Positions 46,564-59,487 of a stretch of DNA of 64,000 bases are shown here, one piece after another (position 1 is the first letter of the stretch; each line of letters starts with the position of its first letter). The translations under genes were made by a program, and so were the position numbers. The notes beneath the pieces were generated by a model. That model saw only the letters and a list, made by a program, of their open reading frames with translations, had not been told where the DNA came from and ran no database searches. The stretch spans positions 16,802,001 through 16,866,000 of the forward strand of contig CM041465.1 of assembly GCA_023213395.1 (NCBI GenBank), given 5' to 3'. The stretch is from Cycas panzhihuaensis (taxonomy: Eukaryota > Cycadophyta).

Positions 46564-48170
46564 GTATCATAGTACTCCCTGATAGAGTAGCTCACACTCC
46601 TACCTATGCCAATATCATTCTTTATAAATGATATATCTCATCCTTAGCTGCCCTGATCTTGGACTCTCATAGTCTCAACTCTACTCTCATATCTACAAAC
46701 ATGTCTTAATCTTGAAATAAATGATTGAAGTAGTCAATATAGTGACTTAGGAGTGTATGATCTACTATGTTCTATGTTGGAGCCTCCTCTAATGTGGGTA
46801 TGTATGGGAATATAAAGTCTAGTATCCTCCTCACCTCTACTAGAGTCATGCTCTCATCATTTGTTCATAGAAAACATATAAATCATGATAAATCTCCTAT
46901 GTAGAGGGTAAATAATTAAGAATGAATATAACTCAGTATACTTAAAATTGATTGACATACCTATTGACTCTCCTCCTCCTACTAGATCTACTATCATCTC
47001 TTCCTTAAGTTGTGAGACTTCCTCTCCTTGCATTTGTTGGGGAGCCTCTTGGACAAGCTCCCCCACTCCTACTCTATTCCACCCTCCTTGCCCTTGCTCA
47101 TCTATTAAGATTAGCTCCATGCTATATATGGAGTCTTCTTTACCTCCACCTGCTGCTTTACCTACCCTCTTAAGCACTTATTGGCTCCCTCCCTCTCGTT
47201 TGTTGGTTGATGCCTCTCCTTGACCTCATCGACCCATCTCACCACCACCTCCATCATCTCTCCCACATTTGCCTCCTCTCTCTCTCCCTCTCCCTCTCCC
47301 TCTACCAATGATAGGAGCCTCCTCTATTGCTCCTCTCACTACTACATCCACCTCATTATCACTCCATACTAGTAGCCCCTCGTATGCATCTTGTACTAGC
47401 TACCTCTTAGTCATCCTACTTAATAGAGGACTATGAGTGCTCCTCACAATGATAACTATCCTATTATAGGTCTGAGTTCTCATGTTCCACCTATTCATCC
47501 TTGGATCCATAATTATCATCTCTCCTAGTGCTCCTCTAGGTCTCATTAAATGAATATGACCGTACAACCAACACATCAAGATTAAGCTATATGAAAATCC
47601 TCCCCTACCTTACCTCCTAATTTGGGATAACTAAAGGCACATACTATCTACTATATATTGCCCCTAATTCATCTACACTCCTTACTCACATCTCCTCACC
47701 ACCCTGGCCCACTGAGATAGAACCCTGATGAAGTTCTGGGTTCTAGCAATCTTGTATATAATGATAAAGGTGATAATCCTCCATATGATGGGGATCCCCT
47801 TTGTTATCTATATCACCTTGATGGATATTCTATGCAGATCGAATTGGTCAATAAAACTAATCAAGTATTAGCTACAAGTCATCTAAGACTCATCATTTAC
47901 TACTTTGTTGGGTCTGATCCTTTCTCCATGCCAACTCACTCCTAATATTCGCTGTATGTCCCTCAAAGTGATTTGTATATCTTCGATCGCCCATATCCTA
48001 AAAACATTTCATCCTAGGATCTAACAACTAAAAAAATCATGTAATATCTTATACTCCATCACTAGTTATATTGGTCCACTCACCTGAGACAGTCCATAAG
48101 TTTGTAATAAAGCCTAATCTACCTCGTCCAACTAACTAATTAGCTCCCCGATAGCTAATTCCTCATTTCC
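46564..48170 (-). pseudogene. Antisense PMD gene of Tat element 2
   Basis: Minus strand. The N-terminal PMD region at about 48,050-47,900 reads EYKILHDFF, NVFRIWAIEDI, ITLRDIQRILGVS, matching element A (VTPRDIQRILGVP). Many stops lie elsewhere. A hydrophilic tail follows, then a likely intron (46861-46960) and the first half of the last exon. The rest of that exon lies beyond gypsy C at about 42,330-42,497. The plus-strand ORF of 91 residues at 46948-47223 is a shadow. Confidence 0.7.
46861..46960 (-). other. Putative intron in the antisense PMD gene, element 2
   Basis: Donor CAATAG|GTATGTCAAT on the minus strand, same place as the element 1 intron, 100 bases. The acceptor dinucleotide is AA where element 1 has AG. 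Confidence 0.45.
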
Positions 48171-48229
48171 CCACATATCTACCCTCTTTATAGGTTACAT
48201 CACATTAAAAAAATTACATCAGTATCTAA

Positions 48230-48470
48230 TTTTTATGTAATAAAAACTTTGATTTTTAATTCTCTCTTTATTAAGTTAAAAAACGCAACAAGTCAGTTAA
48301 AAATGTAACTATCTATTCAAAAATACAACTTCATAGTAAACAACATGGTTTGTTATTCAAAAATGTGATTTCTCTAATTACACTGTTAACCATTTGATCA
48401 TATTTTTAGCCATGAATTTACATTTTTAATGTTATAAAATCACATTTTTTACTATAAAATTCAATTAAAA
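48230..48470 (-). promoter_or_regulatory. AAAATGTGATT-type motif cluster upstream of the PMD gene
   Basis: Repeated AAAAATGTGATT/AATCACATTTTT-like blocks upstream of the antisense gene, like 17,970-18,130 of element 1. I see no clear TATA box for this copy. Confidence 0.35.
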
Positions 48471-48929
48471 AAAAAAATTATGAAGTGAACTCACCAGATA
48501 TCTGGCTTCTTGCTAATATCTATCTTTTGGAGCTAATTCTCCACTGAAATAGCTTTGAATTACCTTAGAAAATGAGAGAAAAGACCCTTAGATAGCTTGA
48601 TTTTCCAAATCCCTCCTATAAAAATTAAATTCAATATTCATCTTTTTCTTAATAAAAGAGGGGCTTTCCTCTCTTTTTTGAATAGAAATTTTTTCTTCTA
48701 ACTATTAAATCTACCCAAGTGAATTTTATTCTTCTACAATAATTATTCTTAAATAAAATCACTTTGGAATAATGAAATGATTTATCTTTTATCCATCAAG
48801 CTCAATTATCAACTTTAATACATTTAGTTTTCATGGAGTTTTTTGGAGACCTGAATGCTATATCTTTTATTTATTTTCTTTTTTATCGACTTTTATCCTT
48901 ATCTTTAAAATACTATGAACCCCTCTACT

Positions 48930-49350
48930 TGTTAAAGATCCTAAACTATGATAGAGAATGCTTTGAGCCATTTTACCTATTAAAGAGACTATAACAGGAA
49001 ATGCTCTAAGATCTTTTATCTATTAAAGAGCCTAAACTATGACAGGGAATGCTCTGAGCCCTTTTACATGTTAAATAGCCTAAACTATAATAGGGAACAC
49101 TTTGAAATCTAATAATTGACAAGATTAAACTATGATAATCAAACTATAAAGCCCTTCACCTCATTAATGAGTTTAAACTATGATAGAAGTCTCTGAAAAG
49201 TCACCTACTAATGAGTCAAAACTATGGTAATCCTAAGGCTCTGAAAAGTCACCTATTAATGAGCCTAAAAACTATGATAGTCTATCCTTTATGCTCTAGT
49301 AAAAGGACTCTCCTTTGAAGTATGGTTAATGAGAGACAAACTATTACCAG
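48930..49350 (+). repeat. Tandem array, TTAATGAGCCTAAACTATGA unit
   Basis: About nine diverged copies; the first four have the variant AAAGAGCCTAAACTATGA. Same position as 18637-19045 in element 1. The second hairpin array of element 1 is almost absent here. Confidence 0.75.
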
Positions 49351-49627
49351 TTGGATTCTTAAGTCCCATATAATTTGTGGGTATTTGGTGCTACTTTTGT
49401 ATTGAGTGAATGAGAACCTAATCCATTTAGGATAACTTTTAGAGGGGATCTCTTTAACTTATTTTTGTAGAAAGTTTGTTTCACTTGATTATAGTTCTCT
49501 TATAAATTAGTAAAGCACCATTCACATATTACATCTCATGTCTTTTGCCTGATAGAGAATATTTCACTCTCATTGTTGTTACCTTTCACCATCTTACTTC
49601 CCTTTTCAAATAAGAGTTCCAGGTGTC

Positions 49628-49638
49628 AAGGGGATAAA
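49628..49638 (+). other. Polypurine tract of element 2
   Basis: AAGGGGATAAA immediately before TGTTTCAC, the 3' LTR start. Confidence 0.75.
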
Positions 49639-51934
49639 TGTTTCACTAAAACATGGCCTTCATCACTTTTACTTGGGTTCTTATATTCCTTCATATAAAA
49701 ATGATTAGTTTAAGGTTTGTTTCATTTGCATTAGGTCATGCTTTTATGAAATGTTATATTGATTTCATTAATGATGTATGTTGAATGATAATGGATGTAT
49801 TATTATGATATCACTCGTCGATGACTAATAACTATGGGATTAAATTCCCCTTTCATGATCATTTTTATTTCTTTCCTCCTTTAAAACATCTTATTTCATA
49901 CTTTTATCTTGATTTCACACTTAGATTATCTCTTTTTAATGACTTTTCAGGCTTGTGCTTATTATTTTCATCCTTCTTTTAAGCTATTTTTCTCATTAAT
50001 AAAGTTATTTATGCTAAAATGTATCGATAAAAATTATTTTGTGACTTTTTAATAAGTCATTTTAATCTCTTGATTTATCATATTTTTGATCTTGCTAAAA
50101 ATGTAAGTAATCATGTTTTATAAAGAAGGTCATGTTTTTGGTTGCTAAAAAATATGACCAATTATGTTTTTCACTGTCGTACATGCAAAACTTTTCTAGT
50201 GCACTAGGTTTTAGTATACCACTACCCAAATTCAATGGAAACCTACCCCAATCATACCTAAAATTGATGGAAACCATATTGTCTACTATCATTCAAAGTG
50301 TAATATGTTAGAGATCAAGTTTTTTGGAAGTGCTTTTTAAGATTTTTAGAGAAATTTTACTACTCTTGCTTGGAAAACTTTTTTGAAGTAAGAGAGTGTG
50401 AAGTTAAGAGAAGGATTTTAAAGTCTTGGTTGTTGTTTCACTTTTTCTTAGATTTCAATCATTGGTGCTTCTTAGAATACTTGGATTTTTGTAATTTTTT
50501 CATCTTCAAACTTCTTTTCTTCTTGGTAAGATCTTTCTTATTATGGACTCTTATAATTTTTCTATTCTTTTGTTCCTATTTGTGCTCATAATCTTTTCTT
50601 TCTTCTTGGTGATAGTTGAAGTACCTTTATATTCATTATTTTTACATTAGGAATTTGGCTAAAAGGTATACCCTTTATGGGATAATAAAAGGGGTAGTCT
50701 ATTATGAAGTATGGTCATCTCTTCAGTAATAAGATAGCTACTCTCTCCCATTCTTTCACAGTTGTCCAAATCCCTAAGGGGTCTACTTTCATCTTGGCTT
50801 ATTTATGGCTACTATTGAGCCTATTTTCTTGTGTCTTTTTTTTTTTCCCTTTGTTAGATTTAAAGGAAAATTTGAAGAAGTTTAATCACAAGAAAAAGGG
50901 AAAGCCATTCTAAGGTAGGAGTTCATTAATAGATTAGAAATTATAGAAAGTTACTAGTATTATTCTTGTTTGACTTCATTCCTTTCATTGATTTCTTATT
51001 TTAAAAGGAATTCTAAATATATGAATGATATGTCTTTGATGTGATTAGATTATATGAGATTCAAGGATCCTTTAGTATCTAAAAGACTCCATTTATGATA
51101 GAATCTCTATACTTTTCAGTCTATTGCTTATTTATGGATGACGGCTTGATTATGGTTGATTACATATAACTTGATAGTCTGAATATCATTTACTACAGTA
51201 AGAATATATCTTTAAATTCTCTCTATTAATCTTAGAATCATTCTCTAAAAAGAAAATAACATGGAATTGGAATGAAATCTTTATATAAACATTACATGTT
51301 ATTGGATCTCTTGGTAATTTGCATACATAGTTGCATGTTGTGTTAGGTACATTTCATGCTAGTATCTTATTTATTAAAAAGGTGTATGCTATATCTAAAG
51401 AAAGTAATTTCTTTTTTTCAATATGTTTCATTAAAATAAATAAATAAATAAATAAATAAATAAATATTGCATGTGTATTTAGTTCTCTTATTTATGTGTT
51501 AAAAAGAAGGTGGATACATCTTGTAGTTTCATTTATTGGTCTTATGATTCCATTTCATTTTTAATCAAAAATAAAAAAATAAATAAAACTAAAAAGAAAG
51601 AAAATAAAACCCTTCCATCACTTAGCCCTTCTCCTTCATTTTATTAAAACTCAAAAGATTGAAAAAATAGGAAAGGAGTCCCTAGGAAGGACATAAGATA
51701 CATTATCAACCTAATCCCAAACTTAGAACTCATCCCCCCTTACATCCTAGCCTTTCATTAACTCATTTATATCCTAATTAAATGCCATAATTAGGTGGAG
51801 CCTCCTTCTTAGGAGTTGGAAAAGGTGGTCCCTTAGGTTCTCTTAGGCTTCTTGTCTCTTAGCTTATACTTGAAATAGAGGAAACATACCACTAGTTAGG
51901 AAATAGTTGGTCTAGGTCTAACTGAAGCACACTA
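49639..51934 (+). repeat. 3' LTR of Tat element 2 (2.3 kb)
   Basis: Collinear with 23195-25511. It has an (AAAT)n run at 51434-51466 where the partner LTR has A-rich sequence without the periodic unit. Confidence 0.9.
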
Positions 51935-51939
51935 GAATA

Positions 51940-52066
51940 TATTAAAGATTGATGAGGATCTTATCCTCTCTTTGATTTTAGCCAGCGTTTACCCCTATAT
52001 AACCATGCCAACTTACAATGTTTGAAAGATTCTAGAATAAAGATAGGCAGGAGTTTATTGAAATAG
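51940..52066 (-). repeat. Copia E LTR, 5' part, minus strand
   Basis: Continues the LTR split by element 2 (23031-23194). A minus-strand TATATAGGGG near 52,000 would be its TATA box. The left boundary of the LTR is unclear. Confidence 0.35.
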
Positions 52067-52158
52067 ACAGTTATCCATTTCATTGAAATTTTAGTAATAC
52101 ATAATTTAACTTTTATAATAATTACATTTATCAAAGGTTAAAAAATTAATATCAAGTT
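52067..52158 (+). repeat. Direct repeat X, first copy
   Basis: A 92-base segment starting ACAGTTATCCATTTC, near identical to 54304-54396. Confidence 0.8.
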
Positions 52159-52554
52159 GAGTTAATGGAGGGAGCTAAGCTCCACCCTTCTCCCACGGTT
52201 TCTCCCTTCTAAGGTTTTCCATGTATAGATCTAATGTCTCATGATGATATGTTTCTTATATGTGATTATGTTATATTGATATGTATATATCTTTATTTAA
52301 TATGCTTGATGCTTATCATAAACACCTCATGAATTATTCATATTTCATTATTATTTATATAAGTTATATATTAATGAAGGGTTCATATATTTATCTGAGG
52401 TTAAAAAATTAATTTGAAATGAGTTGAGTTAATGGAGGGAGCTAAGCTCCACCCTTCTCCCACAGTTTCTCCCTTCTAAGGTTTTCCATGTATAGATCTA
52501 ATGTCTCATGATGATATGTTTCTTATATATGATTATGTTATATTGATATGTATA
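52135..52554 (+). repeat. Tandem duplication Y of a copia-LTR-like segment
   Basis: 52135-52290 and 52398-52554, a 263-base period, near identical. Each holds GGAGCTAAGCTCC and CTCCCACGGTTTCTCCC...GGTTTTCCATG, the type of sequence at the R/U5 region of many plant copia LTRs. The first copy overlaps the end of repeat X. Confidence 0.7.
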
Positions 52555-52884
52555 ATTCAAATATAGAGAGATGGAGAGAAGGAACAAATATAGACACTCA
52601 TGTATTGGATATTGGGCAAAAGCAATTGCACAATTTACTCATTCTTTTACTTCTAGGATTTTACAGATTGACTTGTGAATTTATTAGCTATTATTCATCA
52701 TTTCAAAATAATGGCAAAGTTGACCATGGCTATGCAGTGGATGGAAATCACCTCAAGTAAGATGGTCTATTATGAAAAATGATCATTGTCTAAAATGTTA
52801 AACATGATCATAGAGGAAGATTCAATGAAGAGCCATGGTGAGATATGCATCAAAACCTTTTTATCTACTTTTGATAATGTTTGC

Positions 52885-53237
52885 AACCTTTAAGTAAAGA
52901 TGAGAATGCAAGATGTAGATGAGGTTTCCAATGTTGATTATAGGAAGAAGTTTATAATCTACCATGGAAATCTTTCATACGTGTTATTCTGACTTCGTTG
53001 GAAGTGGTCACAAAATTTTAAGTCATTATTGGTAGGGGATTCAAGAATTGTTACAAAAATGCAGGTAGAGGGGGTTGTTTCTTTTTGCCTTATTTTGAAG
53101 ATAAATTATCATCGCCTAAACTTGTCTTCACCATCCTCGAGTAATATTATGAAAGTTATTATTTAGTGAAAGTTATCAACTCACTATATTTCCCTAAACA
53201 TCTTGTTGAAATAAACTGTAGACAACTTACCATTAAC
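52885..53237 (+). repeat. Direct repeat Z, first copy (352 bp)
   Basis: Near identical to 53952-54304, with only a few differences. A third, partial copy of 70 bases lies at 53272-53343. The ends do not have the TG..CA form of LTRs. No coding similarity was recognised; the short ORFs over it (MQDVDEVSNVDYRKK) are of unknown meaning. Confidence 0.8.
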
Positions 53238-53271
53238 TGAGTTGAATGTTATTCTCTATCCTGAGTTGAAG

Positions 53272-53343
53272 AATGCAAGATGTAGATGAGGTTTCCAATG
53301 TTGATTATAGGAAGAAGTTTATAATCTACCATGGAAATCTTTC
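53272..53343 (+). repeat. Repeat Z, partial copy
   Basis: Starts TGCAAGATGTAGATGAGG and stops after GGAAATCTTT. Confidence 0.75.
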
Positions 53344-53951
53344 CAATGTTGATTACTATGCTAAGGACATGTTTGTAGGTCTATTAGTAGGGACTCTCTT
53401 TCCTAATAATAATCCACTCATAAGTGTAAAAGGTTGGGGACTCCCAAATCCAATTCCAATAAGTTTTTATCTCTTAAAGGTGAAGGAAAAAAGAGGAAAC
53501 TTCTCTTAATAGGATAAATGCTATCTAATTAAGATGAGGGGTGGAGGACTAGGCTATGGAGTTGGTCCAACCTTGATCTATAAAGGACATCCAACAGTTG
53601 GCCAAGTTAAATCTAGGACAAGGTAGGTAGGGTTGATTTGCATGGACGTACCATGCTTTCCTTGGGATTCACAGCCCAATAACACCCTTTTCGAACCTCC
53701 TTTTCCTCAAGCAACCTTAAGTGTCGCACCGACTGCATTTGGTCGGTTGGTCCCCTAGGGAATGCACCAAGCTTAAGGTTATTTTAGAGGCAAGGTTTGA
53801 ACCTTTTTCAGACCTCTCCAATAAGATTTTAAGTCAGCTTTTAGAAGGTTAAAGTGAACTTAAGATTTATTTTACTTGGAAGATGTACTTATGAAAGTGC
53901 TTGATTAAGCTTACAATGAAAGAGGCTTAAAAAAGAAGCAAGCCTTTAAGT
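53344..53951. other. Spacer between Z copies
   Basis: GC-richer than its surroundings near 53,580-53,790, with a perfect six-base hairpin ACCGAC/GTCGGT (53728-53747). No known gene. A 78-residue ORF over 53273-53509 is not recognised. Confidence 0.4.
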
Positions 53952-54396
53952 AACCTTTAAGTAAAGATGAGAATGTAAGATGTAGATGAGATTTCCAATG
54001 TTGATTATAGGAAGAAGTTTATAATCTACCATGGAAATCTTTCATACGTGTTATTTTGACTTCGTTGGAAGTGGTCACAAAACTTTAAGTCATTATTGGT
54101 AGGGGATTCAAGAATTGTTACAAAAATGCAGGTAGAGGGGGTTGTTTCTTTTTGCCTTATTTTGAAGATAAATTATCATCGCCTAAACTTGTCTTCACCA
54201 TCCTCGAGTAATATTATAAAAGTTATTATTTAGTGAAAGTTATCCACTCACTATATTTCCCTAAACATCTTGTTGAAATAAACTGTAGACAACTTACCAT
54301 TAACAGTTATCCATTTCATTGAAATTTTAGTAATACATAATTTAACTTTTATAATAATTACATTTATCAAAGGTTAAAAAATAACATCAAGTTATT
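53952..54396 (+). repeat. Repeat Z second copy directly joined to repeat X second copy
   Basis: Z (53952-54304) runs into X (54304-54396) with no spacer, whereas the first X and Z are 730 bases apart. Confidence 0.8.
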
Positions 54397-55010
54397 TTTA
54401 TAATATTTCTAATAAATCTATATAATATTATAAAAAACATCAACATGCTTCTTAGGATCCTAATTTATTTTCTTATAAAACTTTAGTCAACTAAATGGGA
54501 TAATGGACATATCTAATATAGTTAGTAGTATGACCAATGAGAACAATCCAAGGCGAGTGAGGCATCAAAATCATGAAGGGATGAGAATTAGGTTAGAATG
54601 ACTCCCTAATGGTATACTCATAATGAGCCTCAAAGTGAAATAGTGATGTGAATAAATATGAATTACAACAAAGAGTGATGTAGTAACAAAAATGATTAGA
54701 TATGAAGCATTAAAACCACAAGGAGAAAGATATAGAGTACATGTCTTATAAGAGATAGAATCTTCCTTAAGCATGCATGGTCGAAGAGGGAATAAACCTC
54801 TTAATCAATGAGAAAACCTACTAGGGTTAATTAGAACCAAGAACATTATGCAACATTATAAGAAAGGTCAAGGTGTCTATAACTGGATTATGATTCGTGT
54901 CCTCTATACAATCACTAGAAAATATTGATGTAGGAATGTGAACATCGTAAATTTCACCAAACAATTATACATATGCCTAATGTGGAATCAAGATCACACC
55001 TAGGACAAGG
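54397..55010. other. AT-rich sequence with no recognised feature
   Basis: No domain or repeat recognised. The minus-strand 67-residue ORF (54571-54774) has no known similarity. Confidence 0.4.
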
Positions 55011-55102
55011 TTATTTATTTGAGGGCTAGGTGACAAATTAATGTGAGGTGTATTAATTCAGAAACCTCACATTAATTTGTCACCTAGCCCTCAAATAAAT
55101 AA
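55011..55102. repeat. Perfect 39-bp inverted repeat with 14-base loop
   Basis: Arms 55011-55049 and 55064-55102 are exact reverse complements (starting TTATTTATTTGAGGGC, ending GCCCTCAAATAAATAA). Nothing outside pairs. Confidence 0.95.
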
Positions 55103-58100
55103 GCTTTAGAATGCCTAATATAAATTTATTCCAATTCGTAGATGTTTGTTGCATATGAAAGATGTTAAGAAGTTGACTTCAACATCAAAGTTAAAATCCA
55201 TAAACTATCATATAAGAATATATATTGAAAGTATAATCAAATTAATGAATGGTAAATGTGATTGGTATCTTCTTAATCAACTAACAATGGTAACAAGCAA
55301 TAATAGTCCAAATATTTCTCCCCATTTTATTTTTATATTATGCTAATCATCATTTATCAAGATAGGGCATATGAGTTGATCTTCCTTCTTATACTTTTGC
55401 ATTGAAACACCCTTATCATAGGTTATCAAAAACTACCTAAAGTATCACACAACCCCAACTCTGTAGCAGTGTTAATACCATGGAAATAATATCATGTCAC
55501 TATTGTTTAGTATGTATCATGAGACTAACAATTTTAACTAGGCATTCTTATCATCCAATAATACACATTACTCCCTTAGAAATTTTATTATTATAACTTG
55601 GAATGTGAGATTAAGAATAATAGCACCAACAATCATATGATTCCTTAGTATCCCTATGAAGGCATTAAACTCTTCTAACTTCATTATGTTGATTACATTG
55701 TATAAATAACAATAGATAGATGAATTAAAAATAATGGTAATTTTGAAAATTTCCTGTTATAATTATTTTCGCCATATTTTTAGATGCTTTCTACCCTACA
55801 TATAATGTTACCAAGTGCTTGTGTTATATCATATAATTTTTGCCAAACATAAAGCAAAGGTGATTATGTGATCGACACAATATTCAAAAAAATAAATCAT
55901 ATGTTGTATTTTCTTTTTTTATTTTTAATCTAACAAAAATGTTAAGAGAGAATATTGTTTTCCATGTTTAAGGACTTCTAACATATAATTATTAATAAAA
56001 TATTATGAATTATTTTAAGAGTCAATACAAGTCTAAGTTTCTCATGTCAAAAAATGCCTACAAAATTATCCTTATATTTCTTGATAAATGAATAACCCCA
56101 AAGGCCCATAAATGGCATTCTATTTTAGGATTTGTTTGGAATACAAGATGACAGAGATGAGTATGACTTTGGTTTAAAACTAATGAAACATATATTATGA
56201 ACAATACTAAAAAACTAGAAATATACTTGATATTTATACAAGATATATTACAAATGTAAGTGAAGCTAAGTACAATGAATAATAGTTCAAAACAAGTCCA
56301 AGATCAATCAAATGATGCATTTATAATTTTATCATAAACTCAAACAATTCCATGCCATAATTAATAATTGAGAAATTTATATACCTCAAGGTTTTAGAAT
56401 TATAAGGCTATCAAACATAAAGCCGGTATGACCACACAGTCTTCAAAATATTCAAATAAATTACAAGAATCTATGCATATTTTATATGTAACTTTTGGAG
56501 ATTTATCCAACTCAATAAGAAGTAGATGACACCTTAAGGTTGTTAATTAAGGGTTGATATAGTCCTTGGGAATAAGTTATTAATGATTATTATTATCATT
56601 AATAGAATCATGGCATCCTCTAAAATTGGTATGGCTATTAATATACAGTTTAACTAAGTTATGTCTTTATATACATATTCTTATTAGCCATGTACTATAT
56701 TTTGCACCACCTTTAGGATTCTACCCATAAAACTACTCTCTCTTTTAGTGCTTGAAGCCTTCTAACAAGTCTTTGAATATATGAAGCAACAATCATTTCA
56801 TAAATTATACCATCTAAGTCACTTTTAGTTATTTGCTTCTTGTCTTAGCTAAAATGCTAAACGTAAGGGCATGGTTTGAAAGCTATAAGATCTTATTACT
56901 TTTGACTGGTCATCCCCATCTCTAGCTAATGTTGTAGGTGTTTTGTATATCTTCTCCTATTGCTATAAAGTTTTCATAAAAAATAGTTGTAGGGAACATG
57001 TCTCTAAATGACTTGTTAATTCCACGTTTAGAAGGCTTTTCATCATTCGCTATACATAGCTCTTTATTTTTGTTTCCAGACCCAAGGTAAATTCTAAGGC
57101 TTCATTAAGTATTTTGAATGTTTATTCCATAGGTGCACTCCATTCACTTACTATATGAATGTGGTTTTATAGAAACAAAATGATCAAGTTAAAGATTATG
57201 TTTTAGTTAAGTGCAAAGAGTCTTGATGCTAAATAAATATGTTCCATTTATGTGTAGATAATGACATGAGCATCTAGGTAGGCCTATGTATACAAGCTTG
57301 TTCCTAGCAACACAACCAACTTATAAGACATAGAATTAGAGGGCAATTCTAAAGTGAGGATGGCCTTATCAACATTTAACATGAATCAAACACAATGGTA
57401 AAGCAATTCTAAAATTAATATTATTCTATGAAGAAGTCATCTCTCATCTATTGTATAAACATCCCTTGAAATAATGATAAAAGTATTTCATCTAGTATTT
57501 CCTAGGATCAGCCTATTAAACTTTGAGAATAAGATTATGATAGCCATATCATTTGAGCTTTAGCTCTCTATCCATCTTCCTTATTAGCAAAATTTATGAA
57601 TTCAAAACCCCTACTCCCCAATACATAGCCACCTGGACTTAATTACATCTTAAAACTGAGTTTTCTCAATTGGGATTACTCTATCCTCATAATGTGATTT
57701 ATCTCCATGAATTTCAAACCATAGCCTTATACTGATGAGTTGGCCTACCCATTTTGCATAGGTTTCCTCTACATGTATATAAGGACTTTTAAAATTTACT
57801 AATCATTCAAATGCAAATATCTTTAACTTTGAAATTGTGATGGTTCCAACTAGAAGCTTTCACAATGATAATGAACTTTAAGAGAGTGGCTTTAGCCCAA
57901 CTATATTGACAATAAAATAGATTATGGAGATGATTCACTATAATATCTCTAATTTAAAATGAAATGTATAATTACCCTAGAAAGCACTGGTGCAGCCATA
58001 ACCACACTCATTTACCATACAAACTCAATAGAAATATATACAAATTACTTTATATCAATTTAGTTTTTTTTGTTTTAATAGTAATAAATTTAGAAATAAG

Positions 58101-59487
58101 CATCACTATCAAATAAATATAAAAACTAAAGTTATAAATTTCTTTATCATTAACAAATAAATAAACATATTTAGAATTTGATGAATAATGCTTAACAGAA
58201 AAATGTACCCAAGAATTCTTCACACTTCTTTACCTTAGAATTTTATGTGATTAGATGTTCTCATAAGGGTCTCCTTCTTTTTCCTAATTTGATAATTGTT
58301 CCTTGCTAATGTTATTATAACTTTAGTTGCTAATGTTATTATCAAATTCACAATAATAGTCCTCAAAATCTAAATTTTTCCTATTTAAATCATCAAATGG
58401 ACTAACTTTTGGATTTGCCTACTTTTGTGCTACATGTTATCATTACCCTCATCTTTATGGAATGATCTCTCCTCCTTTCCTTTAGATTATCTATGGATTA
58501 CTTTAGCCCTATAAATAAGGAAATTCACCTTCCCATAAATATACCAAGATCCTAGGGTTTCATATTAAGGAATTCAACCATCTCATTAAAGAAAAAAAAA
58601 TCAAAAGACACCAAGATAATGCTATAAGTTATTATTAAGAATATTTATAATTCCATCTCCTTCTCGTACCTACTCCTTCAGTTACTAGTGTCCATTACCT
58701 AAACATATTGGGTTTACAAAAAAATGAGAGTATATCCAAATAAATTAAGAATAAAAGGCCAATGATATATTATAAATAATTCATATATAAATTAAATTAA
58801 GGCATAACTATTTCACATCAAAATACATAGAGGGTACTTTCTTTTGATTAATCATATATATAGGGAATACAAAGGTAGATAAATAAGAGGAAGGAGGTGG
58901 TTTACTTCATTAAACTTGCCTTCTTCCATGCCCATAATAAATTATTTATTTAAGTAGACAAAACATCACTTGAAAGGAGACTTCCATAAAGTAAAAATTA
59001 CATTAAAAGGGTGGGAAAATATCACCCTAAGTATCCTAAGTGACTAACGTAATGATTGTCACTAACATTGTTAAACAAAAATATTACTATGTCAACAAGA
59101 TTTTTGACTAATTCTTGGTCCTCTAGTATCTAATGTTAATGACTTTGGCCTATAATAGGACCTTCTTATAGATAGATTTCAACCTTACCTTGAGATCTAC
59201 CAACTAAATATATATATCCACCAAAAATACTCTATGAGCTATATATTTAGGTAAATAATATGTAAAACCTTTGAAACCATGCAACTATATTGTAGTATAT
59301 TCCTTTAAAAGATAAAAATTTCCATAAGGAGTATTATCTACTCCAGTTAACCAATCCTTTATACCCTAGTCTATTCTAACTAAAGGACATAGTAAGGATT
59401 TGGATGAGTGATAAAAATCATTTATTAATGTGTAATAGGAAAATGGTGCTTTGGTCTCCCATACCTTTGAGAAATAAAATTATATAA
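55103..59487. other. AT-rich region with no recognised gene
   Basis: About 4.4 kb, dense in stops on both strands. I scanned some stretches by translation and found no retroelement domain. A TATAAATAAGG followed by CCTAGGGTTTCA at about 58,510-58,560 looks like a core promoter by chance or as an LTR relic. It may hold an old element beyond recognition by eye. Confidence 0.35.

Larger units (their letters stand above)
23195..51934 (+). mobile_element. Tat-lineage element 2, complete, with three nested insertions (28.7 kb)
   Basis: LTRs 23195-25511 and 49639-51934, flanked by a perfect target duplication GAATA (23190-23194 and 51935-51939). Without the nested solo LTR, copia B and gypsy C it is about 17.1 kb. 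Order: LTR, primer site, gag, protease, RT, RNase H, integrase, purine tract, aRH, antisense PMD gene, tandem array, polypurine tract, LTR. The LTRs differ at roughly one position in ten in the first 350 bases by eye, so the insertion is old; the nested elements are younger. Confidence 0.9.

Noticed and set aside
52548-53509. ORFs (70 and 78 residues) as a host gene
   Set aside because: No recognised motif and they lie across duplicated segments of unknown origin.
58505-58560. TATAAATAAGG with CCTAGGGTTTCA as a real promoter
   Set aside because: No gene follows; could be chance in AT-rich sequence.
55103-59487. A host gene or LINE in the AT-rich region
   Set aside because: I translated parts of the minus strand and saw no domain or splice pattern strong enough to call; left as unassigned.
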